A stretch of DNA of 64,000 nt from Phoronis australis (Eukaryota > Phoronida > Phoronidae), in the NCBI GenBank assembly GCA_002633005.1, contig NMRA01000497.1:260363-324362 (forward strand), given 5' to 3'. The notes under the pieces are model-generated. The model was given only the letters and a program-made list of their open reading frames with translations. It was not told the origin of the DNA and did no database searches. A program made the position numbers and the translations under genes. Shown in pieces: positions 13,205-26,400 of this stretch. Every line of letters starts with the position of its first letter. Position 1 is the first letter of the stretch.

Positions 13205-13330
13205 AATAAGTGGGGGGCTATAGCCCCTGAGTCCCCATCGGGTGACCCGCCCATGTCCGTGGGCGGTGCAGCAGTGAAATAAGCGGGGGGCTGTAGCCCC
13301 CATCCCCCTATGGTACGTCGCCCATATGTA
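13205..13330 (-). repeat. Interspersed repeat with GGGGCTATAGCCCC core (copy 1)
   Basis: Two adjacent units contain the palindrome GGGGCTATAGCCCC or its variant GGGGGCTGTAGCCCCC, joined by GGGCGGTGCA-like sequence. In the opposite orientation the same arrangement appears at 45725-45844 and 59865-59996. Confidence 0.75.
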
Positions 13331-15007
13331 ACATAGTGTAGTTTAGAATAGTTTCTTGGAGTTGTCAAAGTGTCCTTAGCTTTTTTTCACGCACTCCCAT
13401 GGCTCTTTGCTTGGGGTTCATTGGGGTCATAGTTTTTAACAGAATCATTCTCTTACAAGCGTGAGGATAGGGAGCCGGTCGCGTGCAGAAGCTTGCAGCC
13501 TACTCTCCTGTAGATCCAGACACATTCCATATGACCTGATGCACATCTGGCCAATATCAATCAACACCACGTGTGAAACAGAATGATTCATGACACTTAG
13601 AGATTTGACCGAAATGGCCTTGTCTCACTTCCTCAGGTGGTCATATTCGTTGATCAGGCCTGTAGGAAGGGGAATCGATAAGCTCATACCGAAAGACATC
13701 AGCTGTGTCAATACTGAGTTGATGGACTGCGGCTAACGGGCACCTAAAAAGCGTCTCAACGCCATAGATGGTCTTCCCGGCTCTTGGAAGGCTAGCTTCA
13801 ACTTCATTGTTTTGACTTTTTCGATTGCTTTCGAACATTCACTACTCATAAAAACTAAAATCTGACTGTTCTGCTTCCTCCCATTGACGGATTTGCTTTG
13901 AAAAATCACTATGTCTGTAACTTCCTGGGTATTACAGATGTTGTAGAGACATGGCGGCTGCTCGGTGAGGGTATGTCTGGGCTTATCTATAGCTACCTTT
14001 ATCTAGTCGTCCTCGGCCAATTGTCTTCTTTCCTCCTTCTGTTACCCTTTCCCCTTTCTACTCCACTACGTGACTTTAGAACTGCCTCCCGTTCAGTAAC
14101 GCTAGGACCTCGCTAAAAAACAAGACTTCGCGAGATTACGTGAAATATTGCAGTGCATTTTAAATGAGAACACTTGACTTTCACTAGGTTTTAGCTAGGT
14201 CCTAGCGTAGGTCCTTGCGTCTACTGAACGCACGCCTGCTCTTCACTGCGTTCATTCTACGTGTGCATGAGCTCCAAGGCAGTATCAATGCGAGCATACC
14301 TACTGAGTCTCTTCACCCACGGGGTCACTTGTTCGGCTCTTTTTTAAGCTGCCTTACAACCCCAGAACCTTTTAGCGGTTTGATGTATGCCTGTTTTTCG
14401 AATTGATCAACGGGTACTTCGGTCATGTCGTCCGAGTCTCGACAGACGTGCTCAAGTTTGAGTAGATCTTTCTTAACATTCTCCGCACATAGTAAATTCC
14501 TAAATGAACTGCTACAGAACTCTGCTAGACTTTTATGTTTACGACAAACGTCTTCCCATATTTATTTGACACTTTATTCGTACCTTTATCGCAACAAAAT
14601 GGCGTTTTTATCAAATATTTGTCGGTGTTTAACTTGACATTGTTCCGCCTATCTGCCAACTGCTTTTTATGAATGGATTTACCCAGCAAGTTGTCGACAT
14701 TTTGTCAACGTACTTGGAGCGAAACCTGGCGAGGCGTTGTCGGATTCTACTAGAAAAAGCTTCATCGTTGTCGGGTTTGTTTTGAGAAATGTAGCACCAG
14801 CGAAAGTACCGAGCATAATTGTAGTGACCTTTTGCGAAAAAATATGTGAACATCTCATTGAGACAGAGATGTTTAACGATGAAGGTAGAAACATGAGATG
14901 CGGCAGCCTAAAGGCGTTCTACCCTTATCTCCCGATTGGGTGGTTATTAACCATGTCCAAGTAAACCATAAGTCTTGGCCCCACTTGAGTAGAAATTTAG
15001 CGCCAAC
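13331..15007. other. Intergenic DNA, no gene seen
   Basis: Short frames only. The one recognisable element is the interspersed repeat at 14094-14173, listed separately. Confidence 0.45.
14094..14173 (+). repeat. Interspersed repeat family C (copy 1)
   Basis: The 80-bp block from CAGTAACGCTAGGACCTCGC to TTTAAATGAGAACAC recurs inverted at 60069-60148 with only a few differences, and more weakly at 29146-29226. It has no coding content. Confidence 0.75.
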
Positions 15008-16200
15008 ATGGCTGTGGTGAGAGGGTAAGCCCACACGCCTTTTAATTGGCTATACCAGGGCTTCCAGAAAATCCTGAACTGAAGAGCATTTCCTCGCCAG
15101 GTGCAATACAACATGGAAAATGTTTGGCAAACTAGTGTCTTCCATGATCAGCGTTTTAAGAAAATATCTTGAAGTGCTCATTGAATAAAATGAAAGGCGA
15201 ATGAGAAAAAAATCTAAAATACCAGAACGATTTTAGGCAGTTTTGCAAAAACGAAATAGGCTGAAATCGAAAATGGCGGCATCCGCCATCTTGAATTGCA
15301 AGAAATGTAAATGTTGTACAAGGTGCAACCAATCTAATTTTGTTCTTATTAAGCTTTAAACTTTGGGTCTTAGTATTTTTACACTTGAGATTATGGTGAA
15401 CCTTCGCGTACTTTTTAGGAAAATTTGAACATTCATATATTGTTCAGATACTCCAATCTTCTCAATATACACCCGGCAGTGTAATTTGTATCACAGTGTG
15501 GCCGATTTTCAATACAGCTCTAGACTGACTTATTTAGTAACCGCCTAGTCTTTCATTGTGTTACAGTTAGGGTGAACTAAAATGAGACAGTATTCACAAC
15601 TAAATGCTTGTTGCGATAACCTCACGGCGATTTTATTCTATCAATGCGTTGTGTCCACTGCTTTTGTACCAGCTAGATACGTTAAGTTAGTGTTTTTTTG
15701 TAATCTACACAAAACGTTATTGTTTTTCAAACACCACGCACCTCTGTAAAGTTGAAGTGACTTCATTTGTTACAAAAATGTATGGCTCCGTTTGCAGTGC
15801 ACGTTGTAAACCGGATGGACAAAGACCCACTCACATTATTACGTGACACGTTGACGATGGAGAACTAACGTTCTGACCCCGTAACCAATTGATCCAGCGA
15901 ATAAGTTCGATTACAGTCCTGGTCCGCGATAGCAAAACGATACACTACAGTACGTGGGCCATATATTTTTCAAACGAGTCACCACGTGAGTCTCCAACTG
16001 GCAATAAATAATGTACAAGTACCTTTGAGCCCACAAGTCTCGTTCTTACCAACACCATAATCAAGTGTGGTAGGCGGACTTTATTATCTAATTGATCAGT
16101 TTGCTAATGCTTAATTACAGCCTTTGCTTGTGTTTTAGATGAATTTTTTTCTTGGAACCATTTTCGCTGGCTTTGTTCTCGCTGTGTCAGGCTGGCAGGG
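15008..16200 (+). repeat. Direct duplication, left copy, including a truncated first exon
   Basis: This 1.19-kb block is nearly the same as 16202-17412 and ends exactly at an N. It contains the 5' flank and the first about 61 nt of the first coding exon of the FN2 gene (ATG at 16140), then breaks off at the N. Differences are scattered substitutions plus small indels, including an insert of about 15 bp in the right copy. That pattern is what two alleles joined by an assembler would show, so it is probably not a genuine second promoter. Confidence 0.9.
16140..16200 (+). pseudogene. Truncated copy of FN2-gene coding exon 1
   Basis: It encodes the same signal-peptide start (MNFFLGTIFAG...) as the exon at 17351 and is cut off by the N at 16201 before its splice donor. 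It has no donor and no downstream exon of its own. It is either an assembly duplicate or a true duplication that lost its 3' part. Confidence 0.8.
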
Positions 16201-16201
16201 N

Positions 16202-17412
16202 ATGGCTGTGATGAGAGGGTAAGCCCACACGCCTTTTAATTGGCTATACCAGGGCTTCCAGAAAATCCTGAACTGAAGAGCATTTCCTCGCCAGGTGCAA
16301 TACAACCAGGGAAAATGTTTGGCAACTAGGGTCTTCCATGATCAGCGTTTTAAGAAAATATCTTGAAGTGCTCATTGAATAAAATGAAAGGCGAATGAGA
16401 AGAAAAGCTAAAATACCAGAACGATTTTAGGCACTTTTGCAAAAACGAAATAGGCTGAAATCCAAAATGGCGGCATCCGCCATCTTGAATTGCAAGAAAT
16501 GTAAATGTTGTACAAGTTGCAACCAATCTAATTTTGTTCTTATTAAGCTTTAAACTTTGGGTCTTAGTATTTTTACACTTGAGATTATGGTGAACCTTCG
16601 CCTACTTTTTAGGAAAATTTGAACATTCATATATTGTTCAGATACTCCAATCTTCTCAATATACAGGTTTTTACTAAACACCCGGCAGTGTAATTTGTAT
16701 CAAGTACAGTGTGACCGATTTTCAATACAGCTCTAGACTGACTTATTTAGTAACCGCCAAGTCTTTCATTGTGTTACAGTTAGGGTGAACTAAAATGAGA
16801 CAGTATTCACAACTAAATGCTTGTTGCGATAACCTCACGGCGATTTTATTCTATCAGTGCGTTGTGTCCACTGCTCTTGTAACAGCTAGATACGTTAAGT
16901 TAGTGTTTTTTGGAATCTACACAAAACGTTACTGTTTTTCAAACACCGCGCACCTCTGTAAAGTTGAAGTGACTTCATTTGTTGCAAAAATGTATGGCTC
17001 CGGTTGCTGTGCACGTTGTGAACCGGATGGACAAAGACCCACTCACATTATTACGTGACACGTTGACGATGGAGAACTAACGTTCTGACCCCGTAACCAA
17101 TTGATCCAGCGAATAAGTTCGATTACAGTCCTGGTCCGCGATAGCAAAACGATACACTACAGTACGTGGGCCATATATTTTTCAAACGAGTCACCACGTG
17201 AGTCTCCAACTGGCAATAAATAATGTACAAGTACCTTTGAGCCCACAAGTCTCGTTCTTACCAACACCATAATCAAGTGTGGTAGGCGGACTTTATTATC
17301 TAATTGATCAGTTTGCTAATGCTTAATTACAGCCTTTGCTTGTGTTTTAGATGAATTTTTTTCTTGGAACCATTTTCGCTGGCTTTGTTCTCGCTGTGTC
17401 AGGCTGGCAGGG
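16202..17412 (+). repeat. Direct duplication, right copy
   Basis: This is the partner of 15008-16200, and it runs uninterrupted into the intact FN2 gene. It should be taken as the true 5' flank. A pyrimidine-rich stretch plus TTTTAG sits immediately before the ATG at 17351 and looks like a splice acceptor, so a noncoding first exon probably lies upstream, perhaps inside this block. Confidence 0.85.
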
Positions 17413-17450
17413 GAACCCAAGTATTTGTACTCCGGTGCCCTACTCGCCAG
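17351..17450 (+). CDS. FN2 gene exon 1: signal peptide
   Basis: Starts at ATG directly after TTTTAG and ends in phase 1 before GTAAGT. It encodes a hydrophobic leader of about 17 residues, then a short linker with one Cys (residue 26). Confidence 0.85.
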
Positions 17451-20400
17451 GTAAGTCGTTACACTTTGTTCCCTAAAAGGTTTACTCACCGTTGTGTATA
17501 CGAATGCACGCTCAACATAAGCTGAGAGGAAAGTATGAACCCTAATCACAAGGAAGAAATAAGTCATAGTCTACAGCTAAATACAATGTATTGGAACTTA
17601 TCCTTTGGGCAAAAAAATATTTTTCCGTGAAGCCAAACTTTGCGTTCGGAAAATTGCTCTGTGTGCACACCTTCTCTAAAAATATTTTAAAACTAGCCTG
17701 TTAATGAAGACACGCAGGTGGTCCTGGGTGCGATTAGAGCAAATTCCTGATGGTTACTTTGGTGCAATTCGTGTGTTAACCATATACCACACGCTTGCTT
17801 CAGTCTTTTTGACAACGCTGCAAATACAAGAAAACAAGGTGTTCGTAGGTTACGTTATTCAAAATATAAACTTTAGTTGTCTACGACAATCGTAAGTAGG
17901 ACCTACCTGTGTTAAGTTAGGTCATAGACATGTGTTGCGGTTCAAAGTAGTACGAGGTATACATTTCCCTCGCCCTCTACTGGTTGGTAATGTAGACTAT
18001 GTTCTCTGGTAACATTGGCTATTTTCACCCTGTCCGACAAATCGTTGTTGATATACTTATCCCGAAATTCTGTAGGTGCATCTATAGGCTATTTGGTTAG
18101 CCAGCGTAATTACTTGATCAAGTTCATCCATGGGCAAAGATTTTAAATCTTGCCTGATTTGATAAGCAGGCAAATGTAGTGGTGGATGTACTGTACATGT
18201 AGAATTAAATGTTTGAATAATTATTAAAAATTAGTGTTTATAGAACACCCCAAGTTAGATAATAAACCACCACTTGTCTGCGTTTTTCATTTCCTTCACA
18301 GGAACAATAGGCGGGAATGCTGGTGGCGCCCCCTGTAAGTTCCCGTTTGTCTACAGAAACCAGACTTACAACAAGTGCACAATGGATGGCTCATACCACT
18401 ATTGGTGCTCGACGACAGGCAACTACGACAACGACCAAATATTCGGCAATTGTCCAGGTAACAGGACTTGTTTTCAGAGTGTCAGCAGTGCTTCACAGTG
18501 TATCACTGCATATACAAACCTACTGGCGACATTATTCATTTTACGCAATATGTGTATTTTTAGTCACGACCAAGTCATAATGGACCGGAAGCCCCTTCAT
18601 TGCCTCGGTGTGTGTATTTTACAGTCCAATGCCGCATTTGTATATGTATATCTATTGTATCTCTAAATATGTACCAGTCCTCTGTAAACTGATGACATAC
18701 AGATATGATACTTTTTAGCGCTTTCTTGGCTTAACTCTTATTCTGTACATTGCATTTTTGGTAAAAAGCGTAACGAACGAGAAAGCGCTCCAATGTCTCT
18801 GTGTATAAAATTTTATTCTCCACTACCGTTTTAACATGCAACCGAGAAATACAACCAAAATGCCTAATAAAAGTCTAGTTAAAAAAAATATATATACACC
18901 AAATTAAGTAATATGAAACATGGCATAATGTTCACCTCCTTTCTGTTATCAAACTAAAAGCTTTTTAGCACAGTGTAGTACCTCAGCCAAGATCAGAAAA
19001 TCATTGACTATTCCCGTCCATTTCCGTGACCTGAGTTCCTGTGGACCAGTTCAGGAACGTTTCCTGAATGACGGTTCTCATATATCGTCCTTGAAAACGT
19101 ACATGTATTTGTGTCTCCGTGAGCGTAAATGCGTTGTTACTTTGTTTGATTCTCATTTTGGTTCTTTTTATACATCTTTGATTATTTACTGTCCAAATTT
19201 TACCTGTTCTATGCACATGACGAATGGCATTTAACGCATACTAATAAGTTTGTGAAGTACTTCGCATCTCAGGTAGCCGACACTCAGCTACTGAGGTCAG
19301 CCCTGACTGATAGCGAGGGTACGTCAAATTTCAGGAACAGTACCCGTTTCGGTAATAAATTAGAGGAAAAAACTTTCTAGACCAGAATTAATGACAAGTG
19401 TCTCATCCTTATCGCCATATCGTGAAATTGATTCAAAATGAGAAATTACTGCGTGACTACTCGGACGTGTGAGCGTAATGCTGCGTTCTTGGCAGCAAAT
19501 CGGCACAGGATTTACTAGCCGTTAAAATGTTAGATTGGATAAAAAAAACATCCACACAACTGATATTTCAGCAAACAAAAACAAGTTTTATCTCAGCACA
19601 GGGAGTTCCAAACCTCAATTGCAATGATGCGCACATGTGCTTGATTTTGCTGCCACGAACAGGGTAATTCCCCAGCAGTTGCCGACCATGACTCTTCGCC
19701 GTGAAAATAACTGCTCACTAAATTGGCTTTGATTTTCAATTATTAGGGAAATATATCTTGAAACGTGACAAAAACTTGCAATACATACAAGATATACCTC
19801 TTTTATCTGAATATGAAAATTCCGCTTCTTAAAACGCAAACGGGGGGGAGTGTAGTGAATTGTAATCAATAAGCTGAACGTCGGCGATGGGAAAATATTG
19901 CCGTGTTAAGAGCATGACGCAGTATTTTTAATCTCTTTGTCACACAAATTTCACCTATTGAAGGCCCGGGTAGCTGATTAATGTGTCCATCTTGCGCCGT
20001 GCAGCACAGATTACCGAGCAGGCCAGGCGGTCGGGCTCATAGGAATGCTCAGTTCCGTTTTATTTTAAACTCAGTAATACTTGGCACCGTGGCAAGTTTT
20101 CTTTCTAAAGCTATTTTGCCACCAAACGGTATTCTGTCATTCATTGTTGGCCGTGCACTCACCCGGCCGTAACGGAAGTCGCGGCACACCACCACAACGC
20201 TTTCAAAAAACTTTCGCCATGTTTGTTTCACGCTTGTGGGGTTTACATTGGTACCTGTCGCGGACGTGTCTCAACTGCGTTTGTCGGTACCACCAACTTA
20301 ATAAATAGGGACGTGATCTTGCAGCAAGACATGGTTTGAAGTACGCGATTTAGGCTGAAAAAATTGTGCTTCGGAAGTAGTGCCCAGTAGAGCTCCGGCA

Positions 20401-23400
20401 TCTTTATGATCTTTCTAAATCTGTGTGAAAGGTGATCGTTAAAAACACGTGTGTATATATTTATATAACTTCTGGGCACGATTTTCGAATCACTCCTGTC
20501 AAATCCAAAGCAGTACAATACGGGGTCTCTCAAATCCAGCAGTTTGACTGACGACAACCGGAAACCAAAATTTCTTCACTCAAACATGTGATGGCTCTCA
20601 GCTGATTTACCTTTCAAGTCACACCACTCAGTCAATTATTACCCATAATTTGAATTTTAGTACACCCAATGGTAGAGATAAGCGCAAAACTATTTGCTTT
20701 TCTATTTTAAAACATTGATTTACTCGTAGTGTAAATTCTGTTGCAGCTACAACTGACGGCAAAGGTCAAGGTGGCACCTGTGTGTTTCCGTTCAAGTACA
20801 AAGGGTCTCTTTTCAACAAATGTATTTACAAAGACAATGATAAGCCATGGTGTGGCACTGCCAGTGACGTAGACAAAGAGCCATTCCAATGGGGTGAATG
20901 CCCGGATGTAACTAGTTATCCCTTGCCGTCATTGCCGACGACTTTCTCCGCCTCCGTTCAATGGAGTGATTTGTTAAGAAGCAAGTCAACTTATATGGAA
21001 GAATACTATGACGAAGACCGAAACATCGGCGTATTTCAGGTCACCGGCTGGCTCGGACCTGGAGTGATGTCAAAATACCTGTCGGATTATAATGAAAAAA
21101 TATTTTACAAAATACCTGGTTAGTATTACTGTATAGAATGAAAGTTCTATATTGTGTAATGAATACTCACATCACGCTGCCAAAGTTAATGTTAAATACA
21201 ATTGTACTTACATTACACATATACTGGTATTGCTGACATGTACCATCATCAATCACCCTCGCCTTGCGGAACGCTCTCGCTGCATCTGCAACTCAATTGC
21301 TATTTGGCAAGGTGCACCAATTGCAATGAATGGTAGAGAAACCCTGGCTTTAATATCAGGAATAAGAGGTTTTATATGTGCATGTAGTACCAAACACGGA
21401 AATGGTGGTCTTTTAGCACGGGTGAAGCTGAGAACGTTTCCTCATTACTCCCACACGCAGTTAGTCATTCACGGCTTTTCCAGTTTCAACTGTACGACTT
21501 AAAACGAAAATCCATTCACTACATGTATGTCCACAGATTTACACAAGTCCTTGGATGGCACAGGAACATGCGTGGCAGAGAATATAGTCTTCGGTGGCAG
21601 TACGTTCCAGTTGCCTTACAAAGATGTCAACGGCAAAGGTTTGTGATACCAGCCATATAATGTAATTTAGATGGAAAGGACAATAGCACTCTTTACATCC
21701 AACCTTCCCCTAGTCACGTGCTCATTTTGCCACAATACTTTGCGTGAGAAATAACAAACCATTCAGCTCAAAGCTTTCTTCACTGTGTTACTAACGGGAT
21801 CCATTTCCGCACCTACACAACTTTCACAATCCTCAAATTGTGACAGATCTTCAAAAGGAATTGGGAGAAGTGATCAGGCATACAAGTCTTCCTAATCTTG
21901 GAGGTCGATAGTCATGTCCCACTTGGAAATAGCGGACAACAGAGCGAGGCCGTGTTAATCATAAGGACTGAAGCCCGCGGCTTCAGAGAGCCCCGCGATC
22001 TGAAAAGCTCATGTTTTCGTGGTCAGTGACCTTAGTGAAATCAGTTAGCAGGTCACTGCATAATGCATTTTTATAATTTATGCACATAAAGGTCGATATT
22101 AATTTTTTCGAGTGCTCCTCTTGCAAAGCATGACTTAAATAGATAGCATAATGTAGTACAGATTATGAACGTGATTCAAACACTTGCAATGAATTCGGAT
22201 TATTTTCCAAGCGTCATCCAATGGACCTCTTTGTTGATTGCCGCCATTTTGATATGCGCTAAGGAATGTGGGAAAGATTCTGCTATTTAGAAGACACGCG
22301 TGTTAAGTGCTATTCGTGGGTGTTATAACCACAGCGAAAAAGTGAAGGGCATGTTAAAATCCCGTAAAAAATTTTTGACTATCACTTGCAGACTTAGTAG
22401 CGTGAAAAAGTATAACAAGTCGAGTAATTTCACTGACTATATACATGTACAGTGTATGTAATTGCATAACAATTTTTGATCTTCTTTGTTACAGAAGAAA
22501 CAACACACTTCGCCACAATCATAAATTCTTTTCTAAAATGAGCGTAACAGATTTTAATGAAATACCCTGAGTTTGTCATATTATTTATTTTCCAAGCAAT
22601 GTCAGATGATATTTTTGCACCTGGAGTTGTTTAGTTTTCCATTTTAATTTAATACCAACACCTGGATTCAGTGACATAATTAAAAGCAGGACTACTTTCC
22701 ATACTAGCAGATGACTTCTGAAAGTATTTTCATGTCTTGTTTCAGATGGTGCAGTCGCCCAAAAGTCTGTCAAATTTTATCAAACCGTACAGAGTTGTCT
22801 CGCCAACATGATGAGACAAACAACTCTTGCTGGTCTCAATTTACATAAATAATGCAAATTCATGGAGCGATGACCTGCATACTGATTTCGTTAAATTCAC
22901 TGACCAAAAACATTTTTCCAAATATAAAATAATTTACATGTAGCGTCTGAAAGAAAGTTATCATGAACAGAAACAGAATTTTAGTTAACAGAATATTAAA
23001 TAATGGTGGTCATTAACTGCACAAATTATACAAATTTATAATGCAACAGCCTGGTACAAATATCAGTATAATTAGCTTGTACTGCCTGCAGTCATAAGCA
23101 TGAGTAGAATTTTCAATCATGGCTGCCTTAATTTGAATAATCCAGGCAAGTTGTCGATGCTTCTATCTAGTAAGTAGCTACATGTATACTTAATTCATTG
23201 ACCATAGAAGCTTATGTGAAAACATCAGTATGATTTACCTGCAGTGCATGGTAAGGAAATTACAAGCAAAAATAGAATTTTGCATGATGGCGGCCATAAT
23301 TTGCATTATTCAAAATGCTCAAGGTTGTAATGATTACAACTCGGCTAAAATGCCTCAGGGGTGCTACCAAAACGTGAAAAATATGCTACCAAGCACTTCT

Positions 23401-26400
23401 GGGTACCCATTAATGTATGCTGAGCTATTGTGTGAAATCTGTCAAAAGATGTGCACACGTGGACCAGCGCTGCGTTCAAGACCATCGTCTCGGCGAGATA
23501 ACCTAGGCAAAATCACGTGCTCTCCTTGAAAATATGCTACGAAATCTCGCGCGGAGTCTTGCACTTGATTACACTTCATCCCCGAGAAACTTCGTCTACG
23601 GAATGGAAGGTAGTTTTGGCGTTGTTGAAGTATAATAATACGTGACGTCGTCTTGTACGAGAAAAAGTACGTTCAACTCATACATTGTATCCGGGGAAAC
23701 CTGAAAACAAAACGGTGTGGCTTGGTAGGGTACTTCGAATACGTTCTACGTTGCGACAAGGAAACTGATTCATTGGTTCTGGCGGCGGACAGCAGGTCTG
23801 GCGGCCGTTTGACCAACATTTTCCATAAATAACGTCAAATAGGAATTTGAAGGCCTTTAGAATGCACCAAACGAGACTTGAAAATATCAGCATTTTCTGA
23901 AGGGCAAACCCCTACGGGAAGATTTTGTTTTTTATAGCTTTGGTCAAAACAACTACAACGAATCTACCCCATCCAACAAAAATCCCAAAAATGCAATTTT
24001 CAGCCTTGAAAACGATACACTGCATTTGAGTGAAGGTTTATTAACCAAAGAGGAAAAAGGCACTGTTGGCTATGGTATCTACCCATACTCATTTTGAGAC
24101 CTGCGCTCACCAGCTAAACAAATACCCGACAGCCAAGGTCTGCTATTTTTCGTTGAAAAGCTGCACAAATCCACGTGAGCAAGGTCAAGCAATATTTGAA
24201 TCGCCATGATTAGCCAAAAAATGAAGATTTTTTTGCTCGTCTTGGGTGACTTTGCATTATAGAAACAGTGATCAACTAAAAAAACACCGCACCACCTACT
24301 GTATTTAAAAAGAGATCAGAACCAACGGTGCTTTTTACCAAAAATACTCGGCATTCATGGAATGGTTGACTTTTATATTTCAGTAGACATCTCGTGTTGG
24401 AATAACAGTTGTATGTACATGGACGCTCGATTTTCTTTTAGGCACTGTTCTTGGGCCAATGCAAATTTCTCAATTTGGCGTGAACTTCCCTCTGATTTAC
24501 AAGGGAATAGATCAACTAGACAGTCTACCCGTCGAGAAGTGGGAGGCTTGCGTCTATTTGCCAAATATGGACAATCAAACACTACACATTACCTACTATT
24601 TTACACGTGAGTAAATCTGCCAACTTATGGTTCAGTCCTAAGGTGTAACCGTTTCAAAGATGATCCATGGTTACTTTTTAGGTGGTCGTTATGGACCCGA
24701 TTAATCTTTGCCGTCCAGGGTCATACCTGAAACTCGAATAGTTATTGACACGTTGAACTTGTCGAAGCTGCAATATGCGCCCCTTTTGTCAAAAAGATAA
24801 TTTTTGATTTAGGCCACTTGCTGTGATAAAACTAGTCACAAGTGTTCTCATTTGTGATTTGTTGGGTTTGGAGGAATGAGCAGCTCGTTATTACTTGAGA
24901 ATAAGATCAACAAAGTGGCTTAAGTTGCTGTTTTGACAGAAAAGTTTTAGCAGCTTTGGGAGCCCTGTTGGGCCCTTTTGCTCTCGAGACACCTGTGCTA
25001 AAGTTAGTGACTAAGCATACACGCACGCAAGTGAATATACTACTACGATCTCGCAAGCCGATTAGCAGTCCTATTATCAAAGGTCCCTTTGCAATACGTA
25101 AATTTAGTGTACGATCTTGCAGTGGAAAAATTCTATTGGAAATTGAACTGACCGGTTTTCTTAATTTGGTGGAAAATGCCATGCAAATGAGCGCGGTTCC
25201 TCAGCAATACGGTCATTTGGCAACCAGACGTCTCAACCTCCAATTTCAAAGTTAACTACTGAGATCTAAGAACAGCAGCAAAACCCCACAGATGGATGCG
25301 GCGTCAGTGTAAAGCTTGAAGTACATAGATAAAGCCTACCTGTCAAATAGGATGAAAGACTTTTCATTGGAGTGTTGTAAAATCAGGAGCCATGAGCAAA
25401 TGTCGGCTCGGGCCTCCTTGCCAATGTTCACGTGGTAGTGAGGAATCGTGATGCCTTTAGCGAGGTCAATGAAGCGGCGAAGGAAAGCTCCACCAACAGT
25501 AAAGATAATGTTGAGAAGACCGATGGGCGACTGCATGTCACAAAGGGTCACCGTGTGTTTGCGCTCGAAGGTTACGAGAAGTGACTTGGTCCTATCAAGC
25601 TTGTCTTCAGGAAGAGGAGCGGCCATGGAGACGGTGTCAAGATAAATGCTGAATTTGGTGAGAGGTGTGGTAGAGAAAATGATTTTTTCATGATTGATAG
25701 GAACACCGATGAAGGATCAGAGTTGGAGAATGGAGATGAGGTGGGGGATCATTTAGGGAATTGTAGGAGGTCCGACGAAGAAGAAATTGTCAAAAACGTG
25801 ACAGGTTCCAGTTCCTTGGAACCGAGACTCCATAATCTGTTGAAAGAATGAACTGAAGCGCTTGAAGATGCTGCAAGAGGAAGAGAATCCAAAGAGGATA
25901 AAACGGTTGGTTGTAATACCACAGGTTATCCCTGGTGAAAACGAGGAACCTGTAATCCATAGGATGAGCAGGTACGAGGCGGAACGTGTCTTTGACATTT
26001 GCGCACCCAGGGGGGGGGGGGNATTTAGCGAAGTGGGTAAAAAGGTCTGTCTCGGAGAAACACAATATCCGAGAAAATGAGACCAAAATCCATTAAAAAG
26101 GCGCAGACACAGAGTTCACAGTTCTGAAAATGGTACCCCGTGTTTTTTTTTAGTCCTCCCGCCTTTTTGCTAGCAAAAGGTCCACTATGCCAGAAATTCG
26201 AACCCCCCATATTAAAGACTGGGTGCGCGCATGCTTGATATCAGTCTTCGCCATGAGACTGTTTCGACCCGAGACAAGTGTGGAGTCGATGGCTGAAGGA
26301 ACATATTGGTATTGGACCTGTGACAGATGAGAGGATATATAGGCATTGGCAGAGTGGTGGCCGGGGGAGGGATTTGAGAAATTGTAAATCAGACGGAATT

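Noticed and set aside
12574-13368. Frames on both strands around the GC-rich palindromes
   Set aside because: They are produced by repeat sequence and overlap one another on opposite strands.
24907-25255. Nearly 100-codon frames on both strands in FN2 intron 5
   Set aside because: Both strands are open over the same bases, no domain is recognised, and exons 5 and 6 join in frame without it.
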